Source of the DNA: Hypsibius dujardini
Lineage: Eukaryota > Tardigrada > Eutardigrada > Parachela > Hypsibiidae
Direction: 5' to 3'
Assembly (NCBI GenBank): GCA_001579985.1
Contig: LRSR01010544.1
Coordinates: 1 to 22,086 of the forward strand
DNA: 22,086 bases
The translations under genes were made by a program, and so were the position numbers. Below, piece by piece: positions 9,135 through 20,097 of this stretch (position 1 is the stretch's first letter; the number at the start of each line of letters is the position of its first letter). The notes beneath the pieces were generated by a model. That model saw only the letters and a list, made by a program, of their open reading frames with translations. It was not told the origin of the DNA and searched no databases.

Positions 9135-12127
9135 ATGTACCGAAACGGAAAGGATTCCATGTACCGTGCGGCGGACAGCAGCGGGACAGCAGGTCTTGTC
9201 CTTCTTGGTGGCGGAGGTACCGCCGGCAAATCTTCCTCCTACCTATCATCACCTCCCTCGGAGGATGTCAAATTGGAACGGTTAACCCTGTCACCGGAGT
9301 ACGAGGACCAGACAGTCGTTCCCCATCACACTTCTCACCTGTGTCAGAATGAGTCCACGTCCCCGTCTACCACCACCAATCCGCTGTTCGACCCGTGCGC
9401 CGAGTTCGTCTTCGATTCCCCGCCGCCGGATGTGCATTTGAATGCGCTGCAGCATCTCGAGGCCAGCACCACCACCTCAGACATCTCTGATCCGGTCGAC
9501 TCAAAGGACGATGGTACATCATCCTTTACACCAGTTGACACTGCCCTTCCTAAAATTCAGTTTGCATTTAATTGGCATCAACAAAATCTTTGTTGGACGT
9601 CAGGGGACGGAGCTACAGATTATTGTCGAGCTCGACCGGAAACGTACGAGGGATATTCCAGAAATGACGCATAGCTCCGCCTCCTGACATCTAAAAAAGA
9701 TTCTGCTATTGCCAAATGATTTAAAATTAATTTTTGAGAGGGATAATATCAAAATTCATTTAATTAAATCATTGCAAAAGTGAAGTTTTTACGGTCGAAA
9801 TCGGGGAAAAGGGAATCTTCCAGTGATTCCTTCCCAACTTTCAAATTCTGCCGAAAATAGTTTTCACATCCTGAATGACAAAAATAATTTGGAAAATCAC
9901 TATGATTATAGCTTTAATATAAAGCAGTGTGTATGGATCGCGAGACGCAATAAATTAGTTCAGTATGTATTTTATTGTATCTATGTATATACATATAGTT
10001 TATAATAGTACTCGCATTGTAATTCTAGTGTGTTAACGTTTTCAATTTCGAACTTGGCTTAAATTGCCATTTGTATTTTGGCCGGCAAAATTTCGATGGA
10101 TACATATTTAAGGAAGTCCATTTTTAATTGAGCAGCAGGAGGGATGCAATAAGGTACTTGCAGGCGCTTAGAAATTGCAAAACGGGCGATTTCTTCTGCA
10201 ACACCTAGAAACATTTCTAGCAAAGTTAATGTAATGATTATTACGTTAGTGACTTGAATTTGAAAGCACACTGGTAGCAAATATCTCTCTTCTCTAACGA
10301 CTGAAATACTTCCTTTTCAGACAACAGCTTCCAAGCTGCAGCAGCGGACTCCAATTCATCCACCCCGACGAAGGCCTTCGTTCCTTGCAAGGTTTGCAGT
10401 GATAAGGCCAGTGGCTATCACTACGGAGTCACCAGCTGCGAGGGTTGCAAGGTACCATACGCTGCACATCATCTAGCTACTTTTTTCCTGCCGTTACGAG
10501 AGAATTTTCATTGAATTTTTTAGAATTGGTTTTATTAACTGATTTACCTATTTTTGCAGGGATTTTTTCGTCGTTCCATCCAAAAACAGATCGAGTATCG
10601 CTGCTTACGGGACGGCAAGTGCGCGGTCCAGCGGCTGAATCGGAACAGATGCCAGTTCTGTCGCTTCAAAAAATGTCTGGCCGTGGGAATGTCTCGAGAT
10701 TGTAAGATTGACGGCTTTTTTCATTTTCAATATCCTCGGCCGGGCTTATTTTAATCGTGACAAAATTAATTTCAAACATGGCGCCTATTCTCAGCACTTT
10801 TTTCATTCCTTTTTTCAGCCGTGCGGTATGGGCGTGTACCCAAGCGACCGCGGATGCCGGAAAAGCTCTCAAACGGCGAACTTGGCTCATCTGCTTTCCC
10901 GAAAAGTTCCAAAAGTATCTCGCCGGACTCGCAATCGGCCATGTCCCACAAAACCTGTCTGACCGACGTGGCCATGCAATTGGACGTCGAGAGCGATGAG
11001 CACTTAGCCATCTACGACATCATCCTCACCGTCACCCAGGCGCACAACGGGAACTGCCTCTATACTGATGAGAAGATCCGACACCTCAACCGGCATCCCG
11101 CAATCCTCGTATGATCTTTGTCTGTCTGTCTGGCGAGCATGTCTCTTTTGAATCAAACATTTCACTTTTTTTAGAACGTAAATTTGAATGGGTCCACGGT
11201 ATCCATTCCGACCAGGGATGCGCACAACTCCAGTCCAGACAGCGTCCACAACATTCAGAAAATTCTCATGTGGCAGGGCCTGGCCAACCTAATTAATCCG
11301 GCCATTCAACGGACAGTTGAATTCGCCAAACGAACGCCCAGTTTCAGCGACCTTTCGCAGGAGGACCAGTTGACGCTGATAAAGGGATCCTTTTTCGAGA
11401 TTTGGCTGGTCCATATGGCCAAGATGGTGGAGCACTACCAATTGACCTTCAACGATGGGAGCTACGTCACGAAACAACAATTGGACCTTATTCTCGAAGT
11501 ATGTGTTTTAGTTTGATATATTTCAGGCTGGCATTATTTCAAAATTATGTGTAGGGACATCTCTTTTTTTAAGCGTGTTTAGTTTACATCTCAGCCTACA
11601 TTTCTATTTGTAAACACGCAATTTCCAATTTCAGAATGACGTAGCTGCAGGAATCTTCAAATTCGGCACGGACCTTCAGTCGCTCAACCTCAGCGACTCT
11701 GATTTGGGCCTATTCTCCGCGGTCGTTCTCTACACACCGAGTATGCCCTCTCTTTTTCGTGCGGGCGTGCCTTTACCCTTCACCAACAGAAAACCCGATT
11801 TTTCTTACAGACCGTCCCGGCCTCTTCGACACCAAGGCCGTGGAGCTTTATCAGGTACGGATAAAGGATGCTCTAAAAATGCAGATGACCCGTCACCGCA
11901 ACAACGATCTCTTCATCTTCAATTCGGTGATTGCGCTCCTGCCGGAGCTGCGGGCTCTCAGTGCTAAGCACTACGAGAAACTTCACTGGTACCGGCTCCA
12001 GTGGAAGTATCTCACTAATATGCCGCCTTTATTTGCTGAGATACTCGATATTCCAAAGTCTGAGGAAGAGGTAAGCTACGAACAGTAAAATAGTTAGCAG
12101 CCAGACGGGAAGTAAAGCAGACAGGCA

Positions 12128-12168
<41 letters not shown>

Positions 12169-12172
12169 ACAA

Positions 12173-12214
<42 letters not shown>

Positions 12215-12305
12215 GACTGGCTTGTTAAACGGATTATGTTCTCACAGACAGTTTTATTTTCAGTTTCAACAGCAGTTTGGAATGATTCTTCCTCCCGCGC
12301 TATAA
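9135..12305 (+). CDS. E78: Nuclear receptor E78 (NR1E, ecdysone-induced protein 78-type), complete
   Basis: Eight coding exons: 9135-9513, 10321-10451, 10560-10701, 10819-11108, 11175-11498, 11635-11740, 11811-12070, 12264-12305. All joins are GT-AG and in phase, giving 557 codons. The ATG is the first in its exon, with an in-frame TAA 39 bases upstream (9096-9098) and a G at -3. Residues 1-148 are a Ser/Thr/Pro-rich A/B region. Residues 149-217 are the two-zinc-finger DNA-binding domain, with all eight Cys ligands, the P-box EGCKGFF and the helix [30 protein letters not shown] follows as the C-terminal extension. These are nearly the E78 sequences of insects and differ from E75 and Rev-erb. 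The ligand-binding domain begins near residue 340, its signature [21 protein letters not shown] is at about 364-384, and an AF-2-like LFAEIL lies at 531-536. In insects E78 is a nuclear factor of the ecdysone cascade. No canonical ligand is assumed. The last exon is the least certain join. Confidence 0.9.
10386..10701 (+). other. E78: E78 DNA-binding domain split by a conserved-type intron
   Basis: Zinc finger 1 ([18 protein letters not shown]) is in the exon ending 10451. The intron falls exactly between EGCK and GFF (donor AAG|GTACCA, acceptor TTTTTGCAG at 10559, 108 nt). Finger 2 is in 10560-10701. An intron at this point of the P-box is common in nuclear receptors. The next donor, GAGATT|GTAAGA, splits the Ser codon before VRYGRVPK. 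Confidence 0.85.
12118..12213 (+). repeat. (CAGG)n/(CAGA)n tetranucleotide microsatellite in the last E78 intron
   Basis: About 95 bp of CAGG units passing into CAGA units, lying between the donor GAG|GTAAGC (12071) and the acceptor TTATTTTCAG (12263). The Cys/Leu/Pro-rich reverse frames here are artefacts. Confidence 0.9.
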
Positions 12306-13050
12306 ATCCTTCAGTATATCTCCACACTTACCGATACGATCGTCTTTGTTTCATCCAGAATTTATTCATGGTATAACTCACTCTTCTGGTGTGCTGTGAA
12401 ATTTTGTAGTGACATTTTCTAATTTCAGACATGATTCCTGCACTGACTCTGCTCCTCTCCTGATCCTTCGTCCGTGACCAATTCTCCTGCCTTCGGATGA
12501 TTACCTTTCCTGCAGCCTATTTTCCTCTTTTCCTGGTATACATACCCGATAGAACGCTATTGGCCTTCAATTTCATCTGTTTCCATGACCAATGCCAGAC
12601 GCCTTTTTATACCGTATAAATCGCGGAAAGCCTCTTGCCAACTTTTCAGACATTTTTTCACACCCTTTTGTGGTTGTTTTTTTCCGTCCTTTCAATGTAA
12701 TTTCTCTCTCTCCTACAGTGATCTGCCCCTTTTTAGGTTTAAAATTGACTCCTTCTCACAATTAAATTAAATGCACGGCACGTGTTTGGTACTTCAGAAT
12801 GTTTGGTTAAATATAAATAGCTTACAGCATACATCGCATGATTACATAGCTTCGCCCCTCTGCATGAAATTATTGAAAAATTCTAATGAAAATCGTTTTT
12901 ATAATATTTATTATTTAAATAAATATATTATAAACCTTGTAATATAAATATTTGGTAGCGATTTAAGCGACCAAGTCTGCTTTTTTGTTTTATGGCAAAA
13001 AGAAGTGATAAGAATTCAGTAAACATTAAATTGTTAAATTTTAATAAACT
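12306..13050 (+). terminator. E78 3' untranslated region and candidate polyadenylation signals
   Basis: AATAAA occurs at 12918-12923 and again at 13043-13048, downstream of the E78 stop. A possible small UTR intron runs from 12371 (TCATG|GTATAA) to 12428 (ATTTCAG). If exon 7 instead spliced directly to 12429, the protein would end after one further residue (ACA TGA). Confidence 0.4.
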
Positions 13051-13124
13051 TTAGTTGGGGAGCACTGTACCACGAAATAAGAAAAGACTGCCAAAACAGT
13101 GAAACTTTTTTTTCACAAGTTGCG

Positions 13125-13209
13125 TCAAATTAAAATCAAATCAAATGATCGAATGACTTTCAAAATCAAATCAAATCAAATAAAAAATAAATCAAGTCAA
13201 ATCGAACCA
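13125..13209. repeat. AAATC-type pentanucleotide repeat
   Basis: Interrupted tandem units of TCAAA/AAATC (for example ATCAAATCAAATCAAATAAA), clearly degenerate. Confidence 0.75.
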
Positions 13210-13697
13210 AATTTGCCTTTTCGTTATTTGATGCCATTCCTAGTAGTACTAGAGCTAACCTGAAGAAAACAGCGGTTATGAAAACCAGTCAGTACCACAC
13301 TATTCGCACGGTCTAGACCTTAGAATCTGCTTTTTATACTCTTTGCTTTATCACCCAACGCAATGCAACCCCTTGATATATATCGCGGCTGATCACGCCG
13401 CTGCGTTGCACGCGTGCGCGGGCGAGAGTCGTGCTGCTGGTGGTGGTGGTGAGCGGGAAAAGAAGACGCTGACTTTGCATGCCCAAATTTGGCAATGTCT
13501 ATGATGACGACTCAGGCGTCGCGAACTGAAGATGTCCCTCAATGTTCACAGGAGTAGTCGTAGTAGTGCTGTGCACCGTCTCTATGCAGTAGTTCTATTG
13601 CTTTATAACGCTTTTTGCTTTTGGGGTTTCGGAAACATATTTTTAGCAACCTAAGGGGCGATCACCCAACCCCCTGGGGGGGGGGGCGGCGAGGGAG
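13210..13697. other. Intergenic DNA with a GGT run and a poly-G tract
   Basis: Includes a GC-rich patch near 13380-13450 (CGTTGCACGCGTGCGCGGG, then GCTGGTGGTGGTGGT) and an 11-base G run at about 13676-13686 preceded by five C. No gene is recognised. Confidence 0.4.
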
Positions 13698-14061
13698 GAC
13701 TTAGGCTACAAGTCCCCTTTCCTTTTCCCTTCCCCCCTTTCTATTCCATGTTGCTTTTTCGAGTGCTGACCAAGATCCTTTTGAGTCCCTTTGAGATTTA
13801 ATACATTTCGAATGCCCAATTGTTCCTTAATCTTTAAGTGTGAAAACTCTGAGGTTTGGACATTGGTCGAATAAATGGTGTAGCCATAACCATGATGGGA
13901 GTGAAGATAGAAGTGGGCGTTTTGGTTTTTCACTCCGTACTCGCTCGGGCAATGTTCAGTATTTGGGGTTTGAACTTGTGAGGATCACAATCATTTTGTG
14001 TGATGAGGAAACGAAGATTCTAAAAAGGTTAGGGAAGGAAAGGGAACTTGTATTCTAAGTC
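13698..14061. mobile_element. Inverted-repeat (foldback) element, about 364 bp
   Basis: The left end reads GACTTAGGCTACAAGTCCCC TTTCCTT. The reverse complement of the right end reads GACTTAGAATACAAGTTCCC TTTCCTT. They match at 24 of the first 27 positions. The interior is unlike either hAT-like copy in this window. No target duplication could be seen, and the frames on both strands have no recognisable domain. It could be a MITE or a chance-preserved palindromic region. The long matched ends favour a MITE. Confidence 0.5.
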
Positions 14062-14803
14062 GTATATAATTACCACGGTCCAGTTCGATTCTAATAAACA
14101 TATTTTATGCAAAACATTAACATTTTTGCTGAAAATTTCACAATTTGGATGTCCCAAGTGGATGTAAGTAAAAAAATGTCTCTTATTTTGCTACAATTGC
14201 TAATTTGCAGACTTCACGACTTCACGAAGGGGAAGGGGTGACACTCTGGAAGACAGGGTGTGGCACTTTACCCTCCGTGTGGAAGTGTGTGTACCAACAT
14301 GTCTGGCTCTTGGCTTCTGGCCTTCTCTTTAGGGTTGCGTTGGCGTTGAGGATATATCCCAGACCATTCATTTACACAAGCACCCTAAAATAAACATCCA
14401 ATCAAGCTCCCGTTCAGCAGTATGCGTCGCGTCCGTCAGTGTAGTCGTTGAACCTCGTCGTTCGATGCCTGCAAACAGTTTTCTTGTTTGCCCTGTCATT
14501 ACCAGACACTACCAAGCACCCACACCGCCACTACTTCCGTCGCACATCTGACTAACTAATATTTGATACCCATCACCCATCACCCCAAGGAAAGGAGCCG
14601 TCTGACTCATTCCGTGGTGAAATTAAAAATAACCAACCAGCCCCGTCGTTCTTATATCCGGTCGAGCAGGCACATTTCTTCTCTCTGCCCGTTGCTAGGA
14701 CGTGCCTAGTATATGTGAGAAAACAGTCATGTACCCTTTACTCTGAGCATAGTCATAGGACACGAGGAAAGTATCCTAGAACGCTACTGTGTCTTGTATT
14801 TAC
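14062..14803. other. Intergenic DNA, no gene recognised
   Basis: A 62-codon frame at 14205-14393 begins next to an acceptor-like TTTGCAG, but it has no recognisable domain and no convincing donor. It is not called as an exon. Confidence 0.35.
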
Positions 14804-15030
14804 GGTATATATATAACTTATACTTTACTATATTGTTATATATATACCATATATTATATAATACTGTATTATATTATTATATATATATATCATATATTAT
14901 ATTATACTGTACTATATTATTATATATATCATATATTATATAATACTCTACTATACTATTATATATAAAGATAATATATATTATATTATACTGTATTATA
15001 TTATTATATATTTATATTATAATGTACCAT
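14804..15030. repeat. AT-rich tandem array, about 39-43-bp unit
   Basis: Four to five imperfect units of the form ATATTATATTATACTGTAYT followed by ATATTATTATATATATAT-CAT, for example from about 14851, 14894 and 14933. Each unit is marked by the non-AT core ACTGTA or ACTCTA. Unit length varies because of TA-run length. Confidence 0.7.
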
Positions 15031-15700
15031 GTAATTATGATTAAACTTCTGTACGTTATAAGTATAATGTACAAAATATAAAATTTGCCGAAACTGCGCT
15101 TGCATCCTCTCCTTGAGAAGCTTTCTCAGTTAGGGATATGTTTTAAGAAAAATTATTCCTTTTTTTTCCGAAATGTTTACACTAAATCTCGCATTACTTT
15201 TTAAAAAACAATACGTATCAACTATCAACCCCAAAGTTTGATCACACCCTTTAGCTGTAAGAAGCGTTAGTATGTGATACGGGCGGAATAGAACATACAT
15301 GTATTCCGAAATAAATAAAAATGTGTGCCAAGTAAAACTGTGAGGACAGTTTCTCAGGAATAAGAGCGGCTAATTTGTTTTCTTTCGCGCAGATCAAAAC
15401 GAACTAATTACAAAAGCGATTTGTTCAGAGATATACTTAATTTACCCACCCAATTAAATATAATTTTTCAGGTACTTTTATGAAAATTGATTGTTCGGTC
15501 AAATGTGCAAGGGTTTTTCTTTGCATTTAGTTAATCGATTTGGTGTAGAGAAAGTACTGTTAGTTGATCGGGTGCTCCAGTCTTTAAACGTGACCTGTTC
15601 TACGACACTGTCCTCGCACCTCGCACTGTTCATACTAATCGAGTAGCGCTAGTCATTTTTAGTCCCGCCTCAAAAAAAACTTGTTCCGCAGAACGTATGC
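15031..15700. other. Intergenic DNA upstream of the Mp20-like gene
   Basis: AT-rich with no open frame of note. It probably holds distal regulatory DNA of the muscle gene, but no site could be named with confidence. Confidence 0.3.
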
Positions 15701-15813
15701 TGCTTGGGATAGCGTTTCATATATCGTGTTGAGAGTTAGTTCACCCCTTTGGAGATTTGCATTCCTTGGCTGCTTTCGGCGAACCGACTCTCTCTCTCGT
15801 CATCGCTCTCAGG

Positions 15814-15955
15814 GTACGTACGAGTTTGGTGTGTGTGTCTGTGTGTAGGCGTCAGAGGTGTATACTCGTCTTCAAAAATCGTGTCTGCCTGCGGATATCC
15901 GGTGTGATTGCTTTTTAATTCATTCATTCACTGTATCTCTTTTCTCTTGCTGCAG
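15814..15955 (+). other. Probable 5'UTR intron of the Mp20-like gene
   Basis: Donor CTCAGG|GTACGT (15813/15814) and acceptor CTTGCTGCAG (ending 15955), a 142-nt intron placed just before the start-codon exon. The untranslated first exon would include the CT-rich DNA at about 15730-15813. The signals are good but there is no transcript support. Confidence 0.45.
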
Positions 15956-16006
15956 TATTTTATTTCATCCCGATCGCGACAACAGCGACAACAACCTCGA
16001 CCAAAG

Positions 16007-17860
16007 ATGAGTAACACTGGACCGAGCTACGGACTCAGTGCCGCCGTTTCCCGCAAGGTACGCGCCTTAAATCAAGTTCTGCGACAATCTTCCAGCTGTG
16101 TGGTCATCTTTTGATCAATCCTGTTTTGGCGGGTTTTTGTTGCGCAAAGTATAAATTTTAGACAGTCGATTTTATTTCTAATTCTATGTTACGCGACGAA
16201 GGAGATGTTTTATTTGTTTGACAATTTATTAATTGGACAAAATTGTTCTGCAAATTCGTAATAAGATAGTCCTTTCTCCTGATCCCTGTGCTAAACTAAC
16301 TACTGTAACAGTTTGTGGGCGTAAAGCCAATTGTTTTGTGTTGGGAATTTAATTTAATTGAGATTTTTTTTAAATGACCAAAAATGTAATATGAGGAGGC
16401 GGAAATATGTTACAGGTTACATCGGAATTGTACAGTACTAATACCTCAAACTATTTCTCTTAGAAGAGATATATCTAGGAAAATATGGAAAAAGCTTTTG
16501 TGTTTGTAAATTCTAGCTAAGTTTTGGCAGTTGAAACGTCTATTTTTGTTGAACTAATAATATACAAAGTTTCTTCGATCGCGGTTAAAATAACATGGAA
16601 ATATATGTTTCACCAACACTGCCTGGAAACTTTTGTCTCTCCTTACATGGCTAAAGTTATTGGTGCGGTGACATTACGTGGCAGGTAAGTTTGCTTTGTG
16701 GATTACTAGGTCTCTCTTTCAATCCGTACCTTCTCCCATACGGCGGTGTTCGAAAACGTAATAACTCAGCGCTAGTAAGACCATCATATGGGTGTTCAAT
16801 GTTCTCTGTATTTTCATAGAACCTTACAAAAACTTAAATTACAAAACTTTTTTTAAAAATGGATATGCGCGTCTGAGAGTCCAAATAGTCGGCGCATCTC
16901 GCATATCTTTGTCGCAAATGAGTATCTAAATTTCCTGTTACATTGTTGTTAATGACCGTGTAGAGCACAAAAATTTGAGTTGATATTAGGAACGAAAAGC
17001 AACACTAACATATCATCTCTTATGACTGTTTTTACTTGGATTTTTCTGGTCTTTAAGTTTTAGTCACTGAAGATTTTGGCGGGAAAGCTGAAACTAGTGA
17101 ATTAATTTTTACTAAATTTGAACTACAAGTTTTATTTAACCAATTTCAAATTTGGTTATTTCTGTTTTGCGATTTATTTTTGGATTTTGTTAAATAAATA
17201 AAAAAGTTCCTGACGCTAAAACAGGATTGAAAATTCTTATTTATGCGAGAAAATAACGAGTGAACATTTGTTATTTATTTTAGTTGCAAGGGAAACGCGA
17301 TGGCGAGCAGGAGAACCAGGCCCTGGGATGGATTTACTCCATCCTCGGAGAACGTCCTCCGAATGCGCCTTACGATGACATTCTGCGTGACGGACAAGTC
17401 CTCTGCAAGTAAGACCAAGATTATTTATCATACACGTGGCGAACCGGTTCCCTAACAACTTTGGATAAAAAACTCGTGAGGATTACACTGGCATCGAGAA
17501 CGAATAATAGCAGAAGACGTCGCTGATAGTGAATTTGCAGTTTTACGGGAAATATGATCTGATCCCTTGCTTGCGTCGCGTATACAGGTTCGCAAACAAG
17601 ATCAGCCCTGGCATCTGTCCCCGCATCAACACCGGACCCGGCCAGTTCAAGCTGATGGAGAACATTGCAGCCTTCCAGGACGCTTGCAAGAAGCTGGGAG
17701 TTCGCGAAACGGACGTCTTCCAGACCGTGGACTTGTGGGAACGTCGTAACGTCTCCCAAGTGACCAACTGCTTGTCCGCTTTGGGCAGTGTGGTGAGTTG
17801 AAAAATGTTTGCGGATAAGTGCCTATTCGTTGTCGTTTGTCTGTCTGTCTGTCTGTCTGA

Positions 17861-17897
<37 letters not shown>

Positions 17898-18355
17898 TTT
17901 TGTTGTTGTATATTTTCGCATCTTGTGGATACCAGTTTGTTTGTTTGCAGCTCCAGCGAACGCACCCGCATCTGCCGCAGTTCGGACCCCGCGTCTCGGA
18001 GGAGAACAAGCGAGACTTCACGGAAGAGCAGTTGCGCGCCGGCAAGGACGTCATCAGCCTCCAATATGGATCGAATCAGGGTATGAGAAGAAGGGCGAGC
18101 GAAGTTGTCGAGATCTTTGGCTGCCCGCTCTCAGCTGCATTTTGTGTGGCTCTGTGTACAATATCGCAAGTGTCATAAATAAACCATATGACGTCGCTTT
18201 TAAGAAGATGTTTTTTAGCCAGCACCCTTTGAGCTTCCCAGTAACTTTCACCGCGCACTCTCTCTCTCATTCTGCCTCTGACGATGATGTTTTCGGTTTG
18301 TTTTGCAGGCGCAAATCAAAGTGGCCAGAACTTTGGCAACTCCCGCCATATGTAA
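16007..18355 (+). CDS. Mp20: Muscle protein 20 / transgelin-like calponin family protein, complete
   Basis: Five coding exons: 16007-16057, 17284-17408, 17588-17792, 17951-18080, 18309-18355. All joins are GT-AG and in phase, giving 185 codons, close to the roughly 184 of arthropod Mp20. Residues 1-17 form a short leader (MSNTGPSYGLSAAVSRK). Residues about 24-130 are a single calponin-homology domain, with NQALGWIYSIL, DILRDGQVLCKF, NKISPG, FKLMENIAAFQDACKKLGV, and DVFQTVDLWERRNVSQVTNC. Residues 149-157 are DFTEEQLRA, and 162-180 hold one calponin-like repeat (ISLQYGSNQGANQSGQNFG). This is the transgelin/Mp20 layout. The family binds actin and works in muscle thin-filament regulation. The Lys codon of LCKF is split by the intron after 17408, and the Gly codon of NQGANQ by the intron after 18080. 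Nothing appears truncated. Which family paralogue this is cannot be decided here. Confidence 0.93.
16058..17283 (+). other. Large first coding intron of the Mp20-like gene
   Basis: 1226 nt from CGCAAG|GTACGC to TTATTTTAG, much longer than the other introns of this gene (158-228 nt). It is AT-rich with no coding frame seen. A long first intron in muscle genes often holds enhancers. This is inference only. Confidence 0.5.
17837..17897 (+). repeat. (TCTG)n microsatellite in Mp20 intron 3
   Basis: About 60 bp of TCTG units with one interruption (TCTGATCTG), within the intron 17793-17950. It produces artefact Cys/Leu/Ser-rich frames on the + strand and Asp/Arg/Gln/Thr-rich frames on the reverse strand. 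Confidence 0.9.
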
Positions 18356-19938
18356 CGACCTTCCATACCATCCACAACGCTGAAGAGTGAAATGATGATC
18401 GCCCTTTTTCTGGTTTTATACCGGATCCAGTGCGACCGCATCCGTTCAGCCACACCCACATTATCATCGTCATCGTCCTCACAAACCAGTCGGCCTTTTT
18501 TCATGACGGTTCCTTTTTTTGAGTACTGAAGTTTTTGTTTCATCATCTAATTCGGCTCTTTGGTCCTTGAATAATTTTCGCGGCGTCTAGACAAGAAGCA
18601 TCAGCATGTCAATCAACTCGTTTTTTTTCTGCTGGATTAATTTGTTGTTGTAAAGACAGTGTGCATTTGTTCGTGTCTCTTCTCTCCTACTCGCTCTACT
18701 ACTTTCTATTTGTGACAGAAATCATGCTTTCTTCTTTTCATGCTAATTTTTACGTATTTTCGTTAGCTTGAGTTGGGCAATGTCTTTTCTACTACATGTA
18801 TGTACAACACAACACTCTATACGACTCACCGCAATTCATTCCGTTTTACTTTACATATTTTCTTTTCTTCGATGTACATCGAATTAATTAATTATTTTAA
18901 GTAAGTAACGAAAGCCTCGTAGAGAGCGGCTATATAAAATGTACTTCTGATTCGTGCGATAATTTGTATTCGCTGAAGCGGTAAAATCGGTCGCGTCGGG
19001 ATTGACAGATGGCGCTGCGAGTGCTGTCCAGCTCCGACCGACTGTACGCATTCAAAAGCTATAAAATGAGTTTTGAAAAAAGGGCAATTGCTTGTTTTTG
19101 AAAAACGCGTTGTGGAATTTTGTCACTATATCCATACTGTGTGGTGTTGACCAAAAAATTAAGAAACAAACTATCGCAATTTTTTAAATAAATCCCAAGA
19201 CATTTCCCATTTTTGCCAAATATCAGCCAAAATTCAACCCGGTTGACAGTTTCACAAACATAAACGTAAATGCCACATAGAAATAACTTTATTCTGCATC
19301 GTCTATAGCCAGTAAATGAGCAGTCCCATTCACTTGCCAATTTCGGCTGACTCAACTAAAATATTTCTCTCCCTGTTAGCGGGAACATTCTGAAAAAGAC
19401 ACAGGCAGATGGCGCTGTAGGACGGTTAGATGCAGCGCAAACACTAAATTTTGCATAGAGCACCTTAGTTGGTTTGAGGCTCAGTAGCATTATTTACGGT
19501 GTAATACTCTAGTACACATATTATATTTCATTCCTTTGATGTATGAGATAAATTTTCATGCACGAAATGCTGCAAAATTAATAAAAACAATGACGACGAC
19601 TAGTCGTAGTTGAATGTAGAGATGACCCACATTCCACAGAGCTTGCTCAGCTCCGACAATTATAAATGGCCTGACCATACACTCGTTCAGTCGTACCATT
19701 CTATAATATCCCGCTCGGGGTATTGGGCTGAGGGACTTTGCCAAATCGCGCCACAAACGGATAATGTAGATGTATACACATGAATATTCACAGCTTTCCT
19801 CCTTCAAGTTGTTCCCGCTTTGCTCTTCAAATTTAAAATACTAAAATTACTAAACCGATAAATGCGAGGAAAATAAATGATTAAAAAGGCGATAGGCGGT
19901 ACAGTTGTTAAGCAATCTGATGAAATCACGCTATTCAG
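18356..19938. other. Mp20 3'UTR and intergenic DNA, no gene called
   Basis: The first few hundred bases after the Mp20 stop are T-rich and probably 3'UTR. No exact AATAAA was seen near the stop. The motif CAGATGGCGCTG occurs twice in direct orientation (about 19006 and 19407). A 49-codon + strand frame beginning at 19638 (MTHIPQSLLSSDNYKWPDHT) has no recognisable domain. Confidence 0.35.
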
Positions 19939-20076
19939 GTTTTATTGAACGTAATGGTGGCTGTCTGTTTCGCCGCTTGGTTTATCAGTGAAACCGAGCG
20001 CACCCTCACGCTCTATGCTATTTCGATTGGGGTTTTGCATTATTTTGTGCATATCATGCTGCTGCCGGTTCCGTTT
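19939..20076 (+). CDS. Candidate coding exon with two hydrophobic segments (chemoreceptor-like?)
   Basis: Follows an acceptor (CGCTATTCAG, ending 19938) and is open in one frame only. It reads VLLNVMVAVCFAAWF, then ISETERTLTLY, then AISIGVLHYFVHIMLLPVPF: two membrane-spanning-like segments with a short polar loop. The proposed donor is CCGTTT|GTGTGA, giving 46 codons, phase 0 at both ends. The frame reaches TGA six bases later. The pattern suggests a multi-pass membrane protein, and arthropod gustatory receptors are one possibility, but no diagnostic motif is visible. The donor is weak and the exon could equally be chance. Confidence 0.3.
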
Positions 20077-20097
20077 GTGTGATTGCACAACCAGGTA

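Noticed and set aside
9514-9674. Continuation of the first E78 coding frame past 9513
   Set aside because: The following exon needs one leading base to keep the zinc-finger frame. GAT-G|GTACAT at 9513/9514 provides it, and the read-through has no conserved sequence.
12015-12327. Cys/Leu/Pro-repeat reverse frames within the E78 gene
   Set aside because: They are translations of the CAGG/CAGA microsatellite in the last E78 intron.
17543-18064. Long reverse frame with a DRQTDRQT repeat, and + strand Cys/Leu/Ser-rich frames over the same place
   Set aside because: They are shadows of Mp20 exons joined through the TCTG array. The + strand Mp20 exons have proper phase and domain content.
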